From positions 1-47,665 of the forward strand of contig JADLFU010000120.1 in NCBI GenBank assembly GCA_020849655.1: DNA of 47,665 nt, in the 5' to 3' direction. Source of the stretch: Polyangiaceae bacterium. GTDB taxonomy: Bacteria; Myxococcota_A; Polyangia; Polyangiales; Polyangiaceae. Position 1 is the stretch's first letter, and each line of letters starts with the position of its first letter. Below are positions 33,219-42,792 of this stretch, piece after piece. The notes beneath the pieces are model-generated. The model was not told the DNA's origin and did no database searches. It saw nothing but the letters and a program-made list of their open reading frames with translations. A program made the translations under genes and the position numbers.

Positions 33219-34187
33219 ATGACGCGAGGGGCCTGGGCGCTCGCGCCCCTCGCGCTCGTCGCGCTCACGGCGGGCTGCGGTCCGGCGAGGCCCGCGGCCG
33301 CGCCCCCGACGGGCGGGCCGTGGCAGGCGTCGGTCGACGCGGGGCACCCGCTCGTCGGCCGCATCTGGGAGCCGGCGACGGCCTCCTTCACGTCGAGCGA
33401 AGATCTCATCACGCGCGCGGGCGCGGCCAGCTACGTGGTGCTCGGCGAGAAGCACGATCACGCCGACCACCACCGCCTCCAGGCGCGCGTGCTGAAGGGC
33501 GTCCTGCGGGCGCGGCGCACGCCGGTGCTCGCGCTCGAGATGATCGACGTCGACGAGCAGGAGCGCCTCGACCACGCGCCCGCCGAGCCGGGGGCGTTCG
33601 CGGCGGCCGTGGGCTGGGACGAGCGGGGCTTCGCGCCGTTCTCGTCGTACCGGCCGGTGCTCGAGGTCGCGCTCGGCGCGGAGCTGCGGATCGTCGGCGC
33701 GAACCTCCCGCGCGCGCAGGCGAGGGCCGTGGCGAAGGGCGGCCTGTCCGCGCTCGACGCCCCGACGCGCGCGCGCCTCGGCCTCGACGCGCCCCAGGCC
33801 CCCGGAGAGGCCCAGGCGATGGCGGAGGAGATCCGCGTCGCGCACTGTGACGTGCTGCCCCCGAGCGCGTTGCCGTCGATGGCGGCGGCGCAGCGCGCGC
33901 GCGACGCCACGCTCGCCGCCACGCTCGCCGCCGTGCCTCCGGCGCAGGGCGCGGTGCTGATCACGGGGGCGGGCCACGCGCGGCGCGATCGTGGCGTCCC
34001 CGCGCACCTCGCGCGGCGGGCGCCGGGCGCGGTCGTCGTGTCAATAGCGTTCGTCGAGGTCGAGCACGACAAGGACGATCCCGCCGCGTATGGAGCGCTG
34101 CCGTACGACGCCGTGTGGTTCACGCCGCGCCTCGACGATCTCGACCCCTGCCGCGCCTTCCGCAAGCGCGGCGCGCCCTCGCCGTAG
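33219..34187 (+). CDS. ChaN family lipoprotein (haem/iron-related)
   Basis: 322 residues with lipobox LTAGC. The ChaN domain shows LGEKHDHADHH, a long helical middle, AEEIRVAHC and the late GAGHARRDRGVP. ChaN of Campylobacter binds stacked haems and some family members are linked to iron uptake or metalloprotease-like folds. The conserved Glu/His residues are present; the cysteine following RVAH may be additional. It lies 7 bp after the Lys-rich protein gene, so they are probably cotranscribed. Confidence 0.82.
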   Translation: MTRGAWALAPLALVALTAGCGPARPAAAPPTGGPWQASVDAGHPLVGRIWEPATASFTSSEDLITRAGAASYVVLGEKHDHADHHRLQARVLKGVLRARRTPVLALEMIDVDEQERLDHAPAEPGAFAAAVGWDERGFAPFSSYRPVLEVALGAELRIVGANLPRAQARAVAKGGLSALDAPTRARLGLDAPQAPGEAQAMAEEIRVAHCDVLPPSALPSMAAAQRARDATLAATLAAVPPAQGAVLITGAGHARRDRGVPAHLARRAPGAVVVSIAFVEVEHDKDDPAAYGALPYDAVWFTPRLDDLDPCRAFRKRGAPSP

Positions 34188-34245
34188 ACGCGGGTCCACC
34201 GCCGATCTTGGCCCGTCGAGGCAGGCCGGGGGACGATCGGCTCAG

Positions 34246-34827
34246 GTGGACAAGGGGTCGAAGCTCTTCTGGCTGCTGATCTCCGCGCTGATGGCGGCCT
34301 CCGTGCTGTTCGGGATCGGCGCCGAGCGGGGGCGCCGCGCCGTGCAGCGGGCGGCGGGCGCGACGCTCTCCACCGGCGATCTCGTGCGGCTGGTGACGGT
34401 CGTCGACGGCGACACGGTCGTGGTCGCGAAGGGCGACGACAAGGCGACGGTGCGCATCGTCGGCATCAAGAGCTTCCCGACCGACGCGGGCCGCGACGCC
34501 GCCGGGGGCTTCGGTCAGGCCGCGGTCGACGCGCTCCGCCGCGTCCTCGGCGACAAGCCCGCGCGGGTGCTGATGCACGACACGAAGAAGGACGCGAACG
34601 GGCGCCACCTCGCGACGCTCTTCGTCGACGGCGAGGACGTGGCCCTGCGGCTCGTCGGCGAGGGCGCGGTGCTCGTCTACACGGTCTATCCGTTCCCCAG
34701 CATGCCCACGTACTCGGCCGCGCAGGACCGCGCCCGGGCCGCGAGCCGAGGGATCTGGTCGAACCCGGCTGCGGCGGCGAGGGCCGACATGCTCACCAGG
34801 GAGTGGCTCACCGAGGCGTCGCCATGA
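34246..34827 (+). CDS. Membrane-anchored SNase-like protein, catalytic residues altered
   Basis: The GTG at 34246 gives 193 residues with one N-terminal TM helix (FWLLISALMAASVLFGIG) and a staphylococcal-nuclease-like domain from about residue 45 (VDGDTVVV, later NGRHLATLFVDGEDVALRLV and ASRGIW). Arg70 is kept, but the Asp and Glu of the R-x4-D-x2-E catalytic set appear as Lys75 and Thr79 (VRIVGIKSFPT), so nuclease activity is doubtful. The stop overlaps the start of the K+ channel gene by 4 bp, suggesting a joint role at the inner membrane. Confidence 0.8.
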   Translation: MDKGSKLFWLLISALMAASVLFGIGAERGRRAVQRAAGATLSTGDLVRLVTVVDGDTVVVAKGDDKATVRIVGIKSFPTDAGRDAAGGFGQAAVDALRRVLGDKPARVLMHDTKKDANGRHLATLFVDGEDVALRLVGEGAVLVYTVYPFPSMPTYSAAQDRARAASRGIWSNPAAAARADMLTREWLTEASP

Positions 34828-35876
34828 TGGCCGTGCTCGCGACCCTGAAGTCCGCGCTCGCGCGGCCGAAGCCGCCCGTCCGCGTCGCCGTCTCGCTGAT
34901 CGCGCTCCTCTCCTACGGCACGACGGGCTTCTTGTACTTCGAGCTCCCCGCGAAGCCCGAGCTCGGCTGGGGCGACGCGCTCTGGTGGTGCGTGGTGACG
35001 CTGACGACCGTGGGGTACGGAGATTTCTTCCCGTCCTCCGCGGGGGGGCGCTTCTTCGTCGCCGTGCCGTTCATGTGCACAGGGATAGGTTTGTTGGGTT
35101 ATATGTTGTCCTTCGCCGCGACGAAGATGGCGGAGACGAAGACCAGGGAGGCGAGAGGCATGGCCACGCTGTCGTTGACTGAGCACGTCGTCATCCTCAA
35201 CTACCCGAGCGAGGGTCGCGTGGCGTCGGTGATCGAGGAGCTCACCCACGCGGCGTCCTTCGGCGCGGACGTCACAGTGGTCGTCGTCGACGACGAGCTC
35301 GACGAGCTCCCGGCGCCGCTCGCGGCGAGGGGCGTGAGGTTCGTGCGCGGCAACCCGTCGAGCGACGAGACGCTCACCCGCGCGAGCATCGACGGCGCGC
35401 GCCTCGCGCTCGTCCTCGCGAAGGACCGCGCCGACGTGAGCAGCGACCACCGCAACCTCGCCATCACGGTCGCCATCGAGGCCAGGCAGAAGAAGGTCCA
35501 CAGCGTCGTGCAGTGCGTCGACCCGGGCACCGCGCCCCTGTTGCGCAAGGCAGGCTGCGACAGCGTCGTCTGCACGACGCAGCTGGACGCGAGCTTCATG
35601 AGCAGCGAGGCGGTGAGCCCCGGCTTGAAGGCGGTCGTCGACGATCTCGTGACCTCGCACGGAGGCCAGCAGCTGTACGTGACCCCGATCGAGGTGGCGT
35701 CAGCGTCGACCTACGGCGCGGTCGTCGCGGCGGCGGCGGCGCGGGGGCACCTGGCGGTCGGCGTGATGAGCGCGGGAGACTCTCGAATGAACCCCCCACC
35801 CTCGCATCAGGTCAAGCCGGGCGACAGGGTGGTCACCATCGGCCCGGCCAAGCTCGGCGCGCTGAAGCTGGGGTGA
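34824..35876 (+). CDS. Two-TM K+ channel with C-terminal TrkA-N/RCK domain
   Basis: 350 residues. TM1 (about 20-40) and TM2 (about 76-98) flank a pore helix and the selectivity filter TTVGYGDFFP (filter at residues 62-67). From about residue 118 a TrkA-N/RCK-type Rossmann domain follows (HVVILNYPSEG, VVVVDDELDELP, VRGNPSSDETL), with a TrkA-C-like end (HLAVGV, VKPGDRVVTIG). The nucleotide-binding glycine motif is degenerate, as in several Ca2+- or ligand-gated RCK channels. It lies upstream of the DUF350/ATP-grasp genes, which may encode a modulating system. Confidence 0.88.
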   Translation: MMAVLATLKSALARPKPPVRVAVSLIALLSYGTTGFLYFELPAKPELGWGDALWWCVVTLTTVGYGDFFPSSAGGRFFVAVPFMCTGIGLLGYMLSFAATKMAETKTREARGMATLSLTEHVVILNYPSEGRVASVIEELTHAASFGADVTVVVVDDELDELPAPLAARGVRFVRGNPSSDETLTRASIDGARLALVLAKDRADVSSDHRNLAITVAIEARQKKVHSVVQCVDPGTAPLLRKAGCDSVVCTTQLDASFMSSEAVSPGLKAVVDDLVTSHGGQQLYVTPIEVASASTYGAVVAAAAARGHLAVGVMSAGDSRMNPPPSHQVKPGDRVVTIGPAKLGALKLG

Positions 35877-35941
35877 CGCGGGTGCGCTGCCACGCGTCGC
35901 AGGGGACTCGCGGCGTGCGGTGCGTGACCAGGAGGACGTCG

Positions 35942-36484
35942 ATGAACCCTCGTGGATCCAGGGTTGGTTGGTTGCTCATGTGCTCGATGCTCGGCGCGGC
36001 GTGCGGCGGTGGCGCCCCCGAGCCCGAGATCCCGAGGTCCACGGCCCCCGCGGTGCCGCTCACGTCCGCGAGCGCAGAGGCGCCCAGCAAGGCCTCGGTC
36101 GACCGGGCGCCCGCCGCGAGCGCCGCGGCGCGGGCAGCGGAACCTCCCGACGACGCACCGGAGCGCAGACAGCAAGAGCAAGGCGCCCCGGGGACCGCGC
36201 CAGCGGGTGGCGCGATCGACTGCAAGCTGGAGACTCCGTCGATCTCGTTCGGGCTGCGGATCGAGCGGGGCGGGGTCGTCGGTGGATCCTGGGCCAAGGC
36301 CGCCACTCGCGAGTACGGCGAACCCAGGTACGGCGGCCGCGTGATCGAGAACAGCTGGTTCGACCTGGAGATCGTCGGAGACGATGTCCGCAAGGGGACC
36401 CGTCTGCGGGTCCGCTGGCTGGGCAAGACGCTGGAGATCCGCGGGGAGAAGCAGCTCGCCGGGTGCGAACCAGAGTCACCGTGA
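35942..36484 (+). CDS. Lipoprotein of unknown function
   Basis: The ATG at 35942 has a strong AGGAGG ribosome binding site 6 bp upstream and gives 180 residues with lipobox LGAAC. A Pro/Ala/Ser/Glu-rich linker extends to about residue 90; the last ~90 residues form a small beta-rich domain containing two Cys (IDCKLE and AGCEP) likely to form a disulfide. I do not recognise it. Position between the channel and the DUF350 operon makes it a possible periplasmic partner. Confidence 0.7.
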   Translation: MNPRGSRVGWLLMCSMLGAACGGGAPEPEIPRSTAPAVPLTSASAEAPSKASVDRAPAASAAARAAEPPDDAPERRQQEQGAPGTAPAGGAIDCKLETPSISFGLRIERGGVVGGSWAKAATREYGEPRYGGRVIENSWFDLEIVGDDVRKGTRLRVRWLGKTLEIRGEKQLAGCEPESP

Positions 36485-36526
36485 CTCCCGGGCGGGCCTG
36501 TCGCCCGGCGCGAGGCCCACGCCGGC

Positions 36527-36549
36527 TTTGCCACGATCGGAGCGTTGCG
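36527..36549 (+). promoter_or_regulatory. Candidate promoter of the DUF350/ATP-grasp/Tat operon
   Basis: TTGCCA followed after about 18 bp by a CAGAAT-type -10 lies upstream of the ATG at 36566, with no Shine-Dalgarno between, so the transcript would be nearly leaderless. The consensus match is moderate; end positions are approximate to a base or two. Confidence 0.3.
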
Positions 36550-36565
36550 TGCAGAATGGCGCGCC

Positions 36566-37414
36566 ATGCCCATGCGCGTCTACGTCCCCGTGTTCGGCGT
36601 CGCGACGACGCTGGTGCTCCTCCTGGTCCACCAGCTCGCGCAGCGCGCGCTGTCCCCGTCGCCGCTGCGCGAGGACGTCGCGAAGGGCAACCTCGCGCGG
36701 GCGCTGCTCCAGGTGGGGCACGTGTTCGGCGTGTTCCTCGTGTCGGCGTCCACCGTGGCGAACTGCGTGGAGGGCGCGGACGTCGTGCGCGACGTCGTGT
36801 GGGCGGCCGCGTTCGGCGGCATGGCGCTCGCGCTGCTCTCGCTGACGGGCCACCTCGGCGTCCGGATGCTGCTGAAGCACGAGCTGCCCGCCGAGATCGA
36901 GCGCGGGAACGTCGCCGCAGGGCTCGCGGCCGGGGGGCACTACGTCGCCACGGGGATCATCACGTCGCGCGCGATCGCGGGCAACGATCTCGAGAGCCTC
37001 GGGCTGTCGCTCGCGTTCTTCGGGATCGCGCAGCTCACGCTCCACGTCTTCATCGCGCTCTTCCGCGCGCTCACCACCTACGACGACGCGGCCGAGATCC
37101 GCGGAGAGAACGTGGCGGCGGCGCTGTCGTACGCGGGGCTCTCGGTCGCGGTCGCGCTCATCGTCGGGCGCGCCGTCGAGGGCAACTTCGCGGGCTGGTG
37201 GCCGTCGCTGCGCTCGTACGGCGCGGCGCTACAGTACGTCGGCGCGCTCTACCTCGTGCGGCAGATCATCGTACAGCTCATCCTGCTCCGCGGGGGCTTC
37301 TCGCTGCGGGGCGGCGCGCTCGACGCCGGCATCCAGAAGGACAAGAGCCTCTCGATGGGCGTGCTCGAGGCGTCCGCGTACCTCGCCGCGGCGCTCGCGG
37401 CGACGCGGCTGTGA
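36566..37414 (+). CDS. DUF350 (YjfL-like) integral membrane protein
   Basis: ATG 36566 (a second ATG is two codons later) gives 282 residues with about eight TM segments. The DUF350 motif, acidic residue plus [KR]GN-x-A-x2-L then a Gly-containing helix, recurs: DVAKGNLARALLQVG, EIERGNVAAGLAAGG, EIRGENVAAALSYAG and a weaker GIQKDKSLSMGVLEASAY. E. coli YjfL is in this family and its gene neighbours the ATP-grasp gene yjfC. The stop overlaps the start of the ligase gene here (GTGA), supporting a physical partnership at the inner membrane. Confidence 0.85.
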   Translation: MPMRVYVPVFGVATTLVLLLVHQLAQRALSPSPLREDVAKGNLARALLQVGHVFGVFLVSASTVANCVEGADVVRDVVWAAAFGGMALALLSLTGHLGVRMLLKHELPAEIERGNVAAGLAAGGHYVATGIITSRAIAGNDLESLGLSLAFFGIAQLTLHVFIALFRALTTYDDAAEIRGENVAAALSYAGLSVAVALIVGRAVEGNFAGWWPSLRSYGAALQYVGALYLVRQIIVQLILLRGGFSLRGGALDAGIQKDKSLSMGVLEASAYLAAALAATRL

Positions 37415-38655
37415 GCGACGCCGCGTACGACGCCTTCGCCGCGCGCGTCGTCGACGGCGGCCTGTTGCTGGATCCGTGGCTCGCGGGCCGCCCGCGCCTG
37501 CGAGATGCGCCGGTGTTCGTCACGCGCGCCGACGCGGACGAGATGGCCCGCGTCGCCGAGGGCGTGGCGGCGCTGCACCAGGAGCTGGCCGCGCTGTGCG
37601 AGCGCGAGCCCGACCTGCGGCGGGATTTCCTCGGGCTCTCTCCCTACCAGGAGCTCCTGTGGCAGGCGGAGGGGCCGCGGTGGCACGCGGTCGCGCGCGC
37701 CGACGTGTTCCGCACCGACCGCGGGCTGCAGATCACGGAGCTCAACAGCGACACCCCGACGGGGAGCCCCGAGGCCGTCGCCCTGAACTCGCTCGCGCGC
37801 GAGGCGCACCCCGCGACGATCGATCCTTCGAGCGAGCTCGAGGCGCGTGTGATGGACGCGTTCGAGGCCGTCGCGCGCGCGCGGCTCGCGCCGGGGTCCC
37901 CGAGGGTCGCGGGGATCGTGTACCCGACCGAGCTGACGGAGGATCTGTCGCTCGTGCGCCTGTACCGAAGGTGGCTCCTGCGGCGGGGCTGGCGGGTGGT
38001 CCTCGGCGCGCCGGCGAACCTGTCGCGCGCGCCCGGTGATCACGTCACCCTCTTCGGCGAGCCTGTGTCGCTGCTCGTGCGCCACTACAAGACCGACTGG
38101 TGGACCGAGCGAGAGAGCGCGTGGACCGACGTGCGCATCCCGAGCGCGGCGCCGCTCGTCGAGCCGGTGACCGCGATGGTGCGCGCGGTGGTCGCGGGGA
38201 ACGTCGCCGTCGTGAACCCGCTCGGCGCCGTCGTGACGCAGAACAAGCGCCTCCTCGCGCTCGCGTGGGAGCGTCGCGGGGAGCTCTCCGGGCCCGCGCG
38301 CGCGGTGCTCGACCGGCACGTGCCCGAGTCGGCGCGCCTCGAGGCGATGGAGCCCGCGCGCCTCGAGGCCGAGCAGCGAGGCTGGGTGCTGAAGTCGGAC
38401 TACGGCGCGGAGGGCGACGAGGTGATCGTCGGCGCCGCGGTGACGGACGCCGTGTGGCGCGCGACGCTCAGAGCGGCGCGCCCGCGGCGCTGGATCGCGC
38501 AGCGCTACTTCCACGCCGAGGCGTACGATGACGGCGGCGTCGTGAACTACGGCGTGTTCGTCGCGGGCGGACGCGCCTCGGGGATGTACGCTCGCGTGCA
38601 GCGCGGGCCGACCGATCTCGAGGCGGTGAGCGCCCCGCTCCTGGTGACACCATGA
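37411..38655 (+). CDS. Glutathionylspermidine-synthase-like ATP-grasp ligase (YjfC/YgiC type)
   Basis: 414 residues, no signal peptide, cytoplasmic. The pre-ATP-grasp signature ELNSDTPTG (110-118) follows the upstream RADVFRTDRGLQ, as in the YgiC/YjfC group, and the ATP-grasp core is recognisable in LKSDYGAEGDEVIVG and QRYFHAEAYDDGGVVNYGVF. GspS joins the Gly carboxylate of glutathione to spermidine; stand-alone homologues are predicted acid-amine or peptide ligases of unknown substrate. There is no fused amidase domain. It overlaps both the DUF350 gene and the Tat-protein gene by 4 bp, so the three are made together. Confidence 0.87.
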   Translation: MSDAAYDAFAARVVDGGLLLDPWLAGRPRLRDAPVFVTRADADEMARVAEGVAALHQELAALCEREPDLRRDFLGLSPYQELLWQAEGPRWHAVARADVFRTDRGLQITELNSDTPTGSPEAVALNSLAREAHPATIDPSSELEARVMDAFEAVARARLAPGSPRVAGIVYPTELTEDLSLVRLYRRWLLRRGWRVVLGAPANLSRAPGDHVTLFGEPVSLLVRHYKTDWWTERESAWTDVRIPSAAPLVEPVTAMVRAVVAGNVAVVNPLGAVVTQNKRLLALAWERRGELSGPARAVLDRHVPESARLEAMEPARLEAEQRGWVLKSDYGAEGDEVIVGAAVTDAVWRATLRAARPRRWIAQRYFHAEAYDDGGVVNYGVFVAGGRASGMYARVQRGPTDLEAVSAPLLVTP

Positions 38656-39824
38656 AGAAACCAGCTCCCCCGACATCCCCTCCTCCCCCGTCCGCGTCCT
38701 GGTGGGACGAGAGCTGCCTCTCCCGCCCGGACCTCGCGCGCCGCGATCTGCTGAAGGGCCTGCTCGGCGCCAGCGCCGGCGCGGCCACCGCGGCGGGCCT
38801 GTACGCGGGCACCCAGATCGCGGTCACGCGCGACGCGCTCGAGGTGCAGCGCGAGCTCGGGTGGAGCTTCGGCGCCGCGCGGGAGCCGCTCGTGTTCGAC
38901 GGCGAGACCGAGGCGCCGTTCGACCGCGCGGCGCTCGCCACCCTCGTCGCGTCGCTGCGCCCCACGAGCCCCGCGCATCGCCCGTTCTATGTCCCGACGC
39001 TGCTCGAGGCCCCGACCGCGCCGCCGCCGATCGCCCACGACGACGGCGCGCCGACGCTCGCCGAGCAGCTCCTGCCGCTCTGCACCGGCAAGATGGCGGC
39101 GGCGTACCGCCGAGGCGAGGCCCAGGCGACGCGGCTCGCGGACGCTCGGAGCACCCTGGTGATCGTCGACCTGCTCGGGCCCGAGAGCGTCGCCTTCGCG
39201 GCCGGGATGGCGCGGGGGTTCGACGTGGTGCTCGGCTTCGACAACTGGCCGCACCCGCGCGGGGTCGTGGCGTCGCACCTGACGCTGGCCGCCGCTGTCT
39301 ACTACCAGCCGCGCTTTCTCCGCGCGGCCGCCGATCGCCCCGCCGACGCCCCCGCCGTGCTCGCGCTCGACCGCGCCCGGCTCGGCCCTCGAGGCGACAA
39401 GTCCTCCCGCTTCGACAACCGCTACCTCGCGTCCGTCCCCACGGTGGAGGCGCTCCGTGAGCTCGGCGTCACGCGCGTCGTGTACGTGGTGCCGGGGGAC
39501 GACACGACGCTCGAGCTCGACGATCTGAACGCCGATTTCGTCGCGTGGGCGGCGGCGGGCGTCGAGGTGCGCCGGCAGCCCGCGGACGCGCTCGACGCGC
39601 CGGAGTCGACCGACGTCACGCACGCGCCGGTCGCGCGGGAGACGATCTTCTCGCGGTCCGACGGCGCGACAGAGAGGCCGGAGGGCTTCGGCGCGGTGGC
39701 GGTGCTCGTCGCCGCGTCGACGGGGCAGGCCCAGGGGCTCCTCTTCGGGATGAGCCAGCTCGGGTGCTGCGCGGGCGGGGACGACGACGACGGGTGGGGG
39801 CGCGGCTCGAGCACGGGAGGCTGA
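38652..39824 (+). CDS. Twin-arginine exported protein, DUF350/ATP-grasp partner, Gly-Gly tail
   Basis: 390 residues. The N-terminus has ARRDLLKGLLGASAGAATAA, a twin-arginine-like signal. The folded part contains the conserved-looking phrases TLVIVDLLGPESVAFAAGMA, FDVVLGFDNWPHPRGVV, FDNRYLA and VTRVVYVVPGDD. The tail is low-complexity and acidic (CCAGGDDDD, then GWGRGSSTGG), ending in Gly-Gly. I recall relatives beside DUF350 and GspS-like genes in other Myxococcota. The start overlaps the ligase stop (ATGA). The folded substrate of Tat could carry a cofactor; none can be named. Confidence 0.75.
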   Translation: MKKPAPPTSPPPPSASWWDESCLSRPDLARRDLLKGLLGASAGAATAAGLYAGTQIAVTRDALEVQRELGWSFGAAREPLVFDGETEAPFDRAALATLVASLRPTSPAHRPFYVPTLLEAPTAPPPIAHDDGAPTLAEQLLPLCTGKMAAAYRRGEAQATRLADARSTLVIVDLLGPESVAFAAGMARGFDVVLGFDNWPHPRGVVASHLTLAAAVYYQPRFLRAAADRPADAPAVLALDRARLGPRGDKSSRFDNRYLASVPTVEALRELGVTRVVYVVPGDDTTLELDDLNADFVAWAAAGVEVRRQPADALDAPESTDVTHAPVARETIFSRSDGATERPEGFGAVAVLVAASTGQAQGLLFGMSQLGCCAGGDDDDGWGRGSSTGG

Positions 39825-39832
39825 CAGCGGGC

Positions 39833-39850
39833 GGAGTCGTGCGAGACTCC
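39833..39850 (+). promoter_or_regulatory. Hairpin upstream of lipoprotein gene 39855
   Basis: Perfect 6-bp arms GGAGTC/GACTCC flank the loop GTGCGA, 4 bp before the ATG at 39855 and 8 bp after the previous stop. It could limit readthrough from the Tat-protein gene, or GAGACT inside it may be a -10 element for a leaderless transcript. Confidence 0.35.
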
Positions 39851-39854
39851 GCGC

Positions 39855-40988
<1,134 letters not shown>

Positions 40989-41023
40989 TCACCGAGGGCG
41001 AGGGTGTTGGGCGTGCTCCTTGG

Positions 41024-41051
41024 TTGACGGTGCGCGCGCAGGCTGTAACGT
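41024..41051 (+). promoter_or_regulatory. Candidate promoter TTGACG-N16-TAACGT of the esterase gene
   Basis: TTGACG at 41024-41029 and TAACGT at 41046-41051, preceded by TG, are spaced by 16 bp. A start about 7 bp downstream is within 2 bp of the ATG at 41060, so the mRNA would be essentially leaderless; no ribosome binding site precedes the ATG. Confidence 0.45.
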
Positions 41052-41059
41052 CGCCAGCG

Positions 41060-42610
41060 ATGACTTCCTTCCCCACCATCGCCAGGCGATCCTTCTTCTC
41101 TCTCCTCACGCTCGCGTGCGTGGCCTGCTCGGACGGCGACGCCGCGACGGGAGCCACGCCCGCCGCCGCCGGGGGGTCCACGGGCGGCGCGGGAGGTCCG
41201 GGTGCCGGGGGGCTGTCCGGCAGCGGGGGCGGCGCGGGGGTCGCGGGGAGCGCTGGCACCGGCGGCGCCGGATCACCCAGCCAGGGCGGCTCGAGCGGCG
41301 GCGCGGGCTCGAGCGGCGGCGCGGGCTCGAGCGGCAGCGCGGGGAGCTCGGCGGGGTCGGCCGGGACCGCTGGCAGCGCGAGCGGTGGCGCCGGCGCGGG
41401 AGGATCCTCCGGCGGTGCGGGCGGCGGCGCCTGCTCCGTCCCCCCCGCGATCGCCGACACGACGACGCCCGCGCAGGCCTGGGAGTTTCACCGCCTCGAT
41501 CCCAAGGAGTACGCGACCGCGCTGTGCAACGACGGCAGCCCCGGCGCCTACTACCTGCGGCCCAACACTGACAGCAAGCGATGGCTCATCTTCCTCGAGG
41601 GCGGGGGGGCGTGCCAGGACGGGAAGAGCTGTCAGAAGCGCTGGGCCTCCGTCGCGGGAGATCCCGACGCTGGCAACCATGACAAGATGACGACCGACGA
41701 CGACGCCGCCGACTGGAAGAACCGGACCCCGGCCGAGGGGGTGTTCAGCGCCGTCGCGCCGCTGGGCGAGCTGTGGCGCAACGCCAACATCGTGCGCGTC
41801 GCCTACTGCTCGAGCGATCTCTGGTCGGGCGACGCGGCAGCAGTCCCGACGGCGCCGGAGAGCGACGCGCGTCACTGGCATTTTCGCGGGCGGTCAATCG
41901 CCACCTCCGTCGTCGACGAGCTCATGAAGAAGCGCGGACTCGCCTCGGCCGCCGACGTCGTGCTCGCGGGCGGATCTGCGGGGGGTGGGGGCGTGTACAG
42001 CCTGGTGGACGACATCGCGGCGCTCGTCCCGCCCGCTGCCAGGTACCTCGGGATGTCCGACGCCGGGTTCTCGGTCGACTTCCCGGAGATGGGCGCGGCC
42101 CCGGGCGACCCCACGCCGCTGCAATCGATGGGCCTCGACGGCGAGAAGACCTGGGGAGGGAGGGGCGACGCGAGCTGCTTCGCGGGGGCGGGCTCCGATC
42201 TGCTCGCCCGCGCCCGCTGTCGCTCGGGCGTCGACCTGCTCCAGCAGCGCCAGATCGCGACGCCGATCCTCACCATCGTCAGCCAGCTCGATCAGGTGCA
42301 GCTCAACCGACTGAAGGTCGGCGTGCGGGACTCGAAGAAGTGCGTGGCGCCGACCCAGCAGGAGCGCACCTATGCGCTGAAGTTCCTGGACGAGGGCATG
42401 GTGCCCGCGTTGTCCCTGGCCGCCACTGAGCCGCGCTATTCGCACTTCGCCACCTACGGCTGCGCGCATGTGCTCATCAACGGCCCCGACGACCGCGAGG
42501 ACGAGTGGGTCGCGGACGGAGTGAAGCTGGCCGACGCCATCAAGGCGTTTCACAGTGATCCGTGCGCGCCGGGACGCCACGTCGAGCCGAAGAACGCTTC
42601 CATGCCGTAG
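41060..42610 (+). CDS. Pectin acetylesterase/Notum-like secreted lipoprotein
   Basis: ATG 41060 gives 516 residues; lipobox CVAC; Gly/Ser/Ala-rich linker to about residue 127 with three near-identical GSSGGA units. The catalytic domain starts near AQAWEFHRLDP and shows WLIFLEGGGAC (oxyanion strand), the nucleophile in LAGGSAGGGGV, and a late FATYGCAHVLING with the likely catalytic His. This matches the pectin acetylesterase/Notum family of carboxyl-ester hydrolases, which remove acyl groups from polysaccharides or proteins. The upstream in-frame extension lacks a signal and was rejected. Confidence 0.85.
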   Translation: MTSFPTIARRSFFSLLTLACVACSDGDAATGATPAAAGGSTGGAGGPGAGGLSGSGGGAGVAGSAGTGGAGSPSQGGSSGGAGSSGGAGSSGSAGSSAGSAGTAGSASGGAGAGGSSGGAGGGACSVPPAIADTTTPAQAWEFHRLDPKEYATALCNDGSPGAYYLRPNTDSKRWLIFLEGGGACQDGKSCQKRWASVAGDPDAGNHDKMTTDDDAADWKNRTPAEGVFSAVAPLGELWRNANIVRVAYCSSDLWSGDAAAVPTAPESDARHWHFRGRSIATSVVDELMKKRGLASAADVVLAGGSAGGGGVYSLVDDIAALVPPAARYLGMSDAGFSVDFPEMGAAPGDPTPLQSMGLDGEKTWGGRGDASCFAGAGSDLLARARCRSGVDLLQQRQIATPILTIVSQLDQVQLNRLKVGVRDSKKCVAPTQQERTYALKFLDEGMVPALSLAATEPRYSHFATYGCAHVLINGPDDREDEWVADGVKLADAIKAFHSDPCAPGRHVEPKNASMP

Positions 42611-42792
42611 CAGCCGCAGCGGCCCACGATCCGGGCCCCTCGGCGCGCCTCGGAGCGCACCCGTCGGGCGCGCCATCCTCAGCCGACACCTCGACGTCCC
42701 AACGCGCAAGAGACAAGCCGAAGCGACGGGCTGTGCACCCGACGTCAGCGCGGCTGGCGGCGCCGGCTGGATGTCCCTAGGCTGCGCCACCC

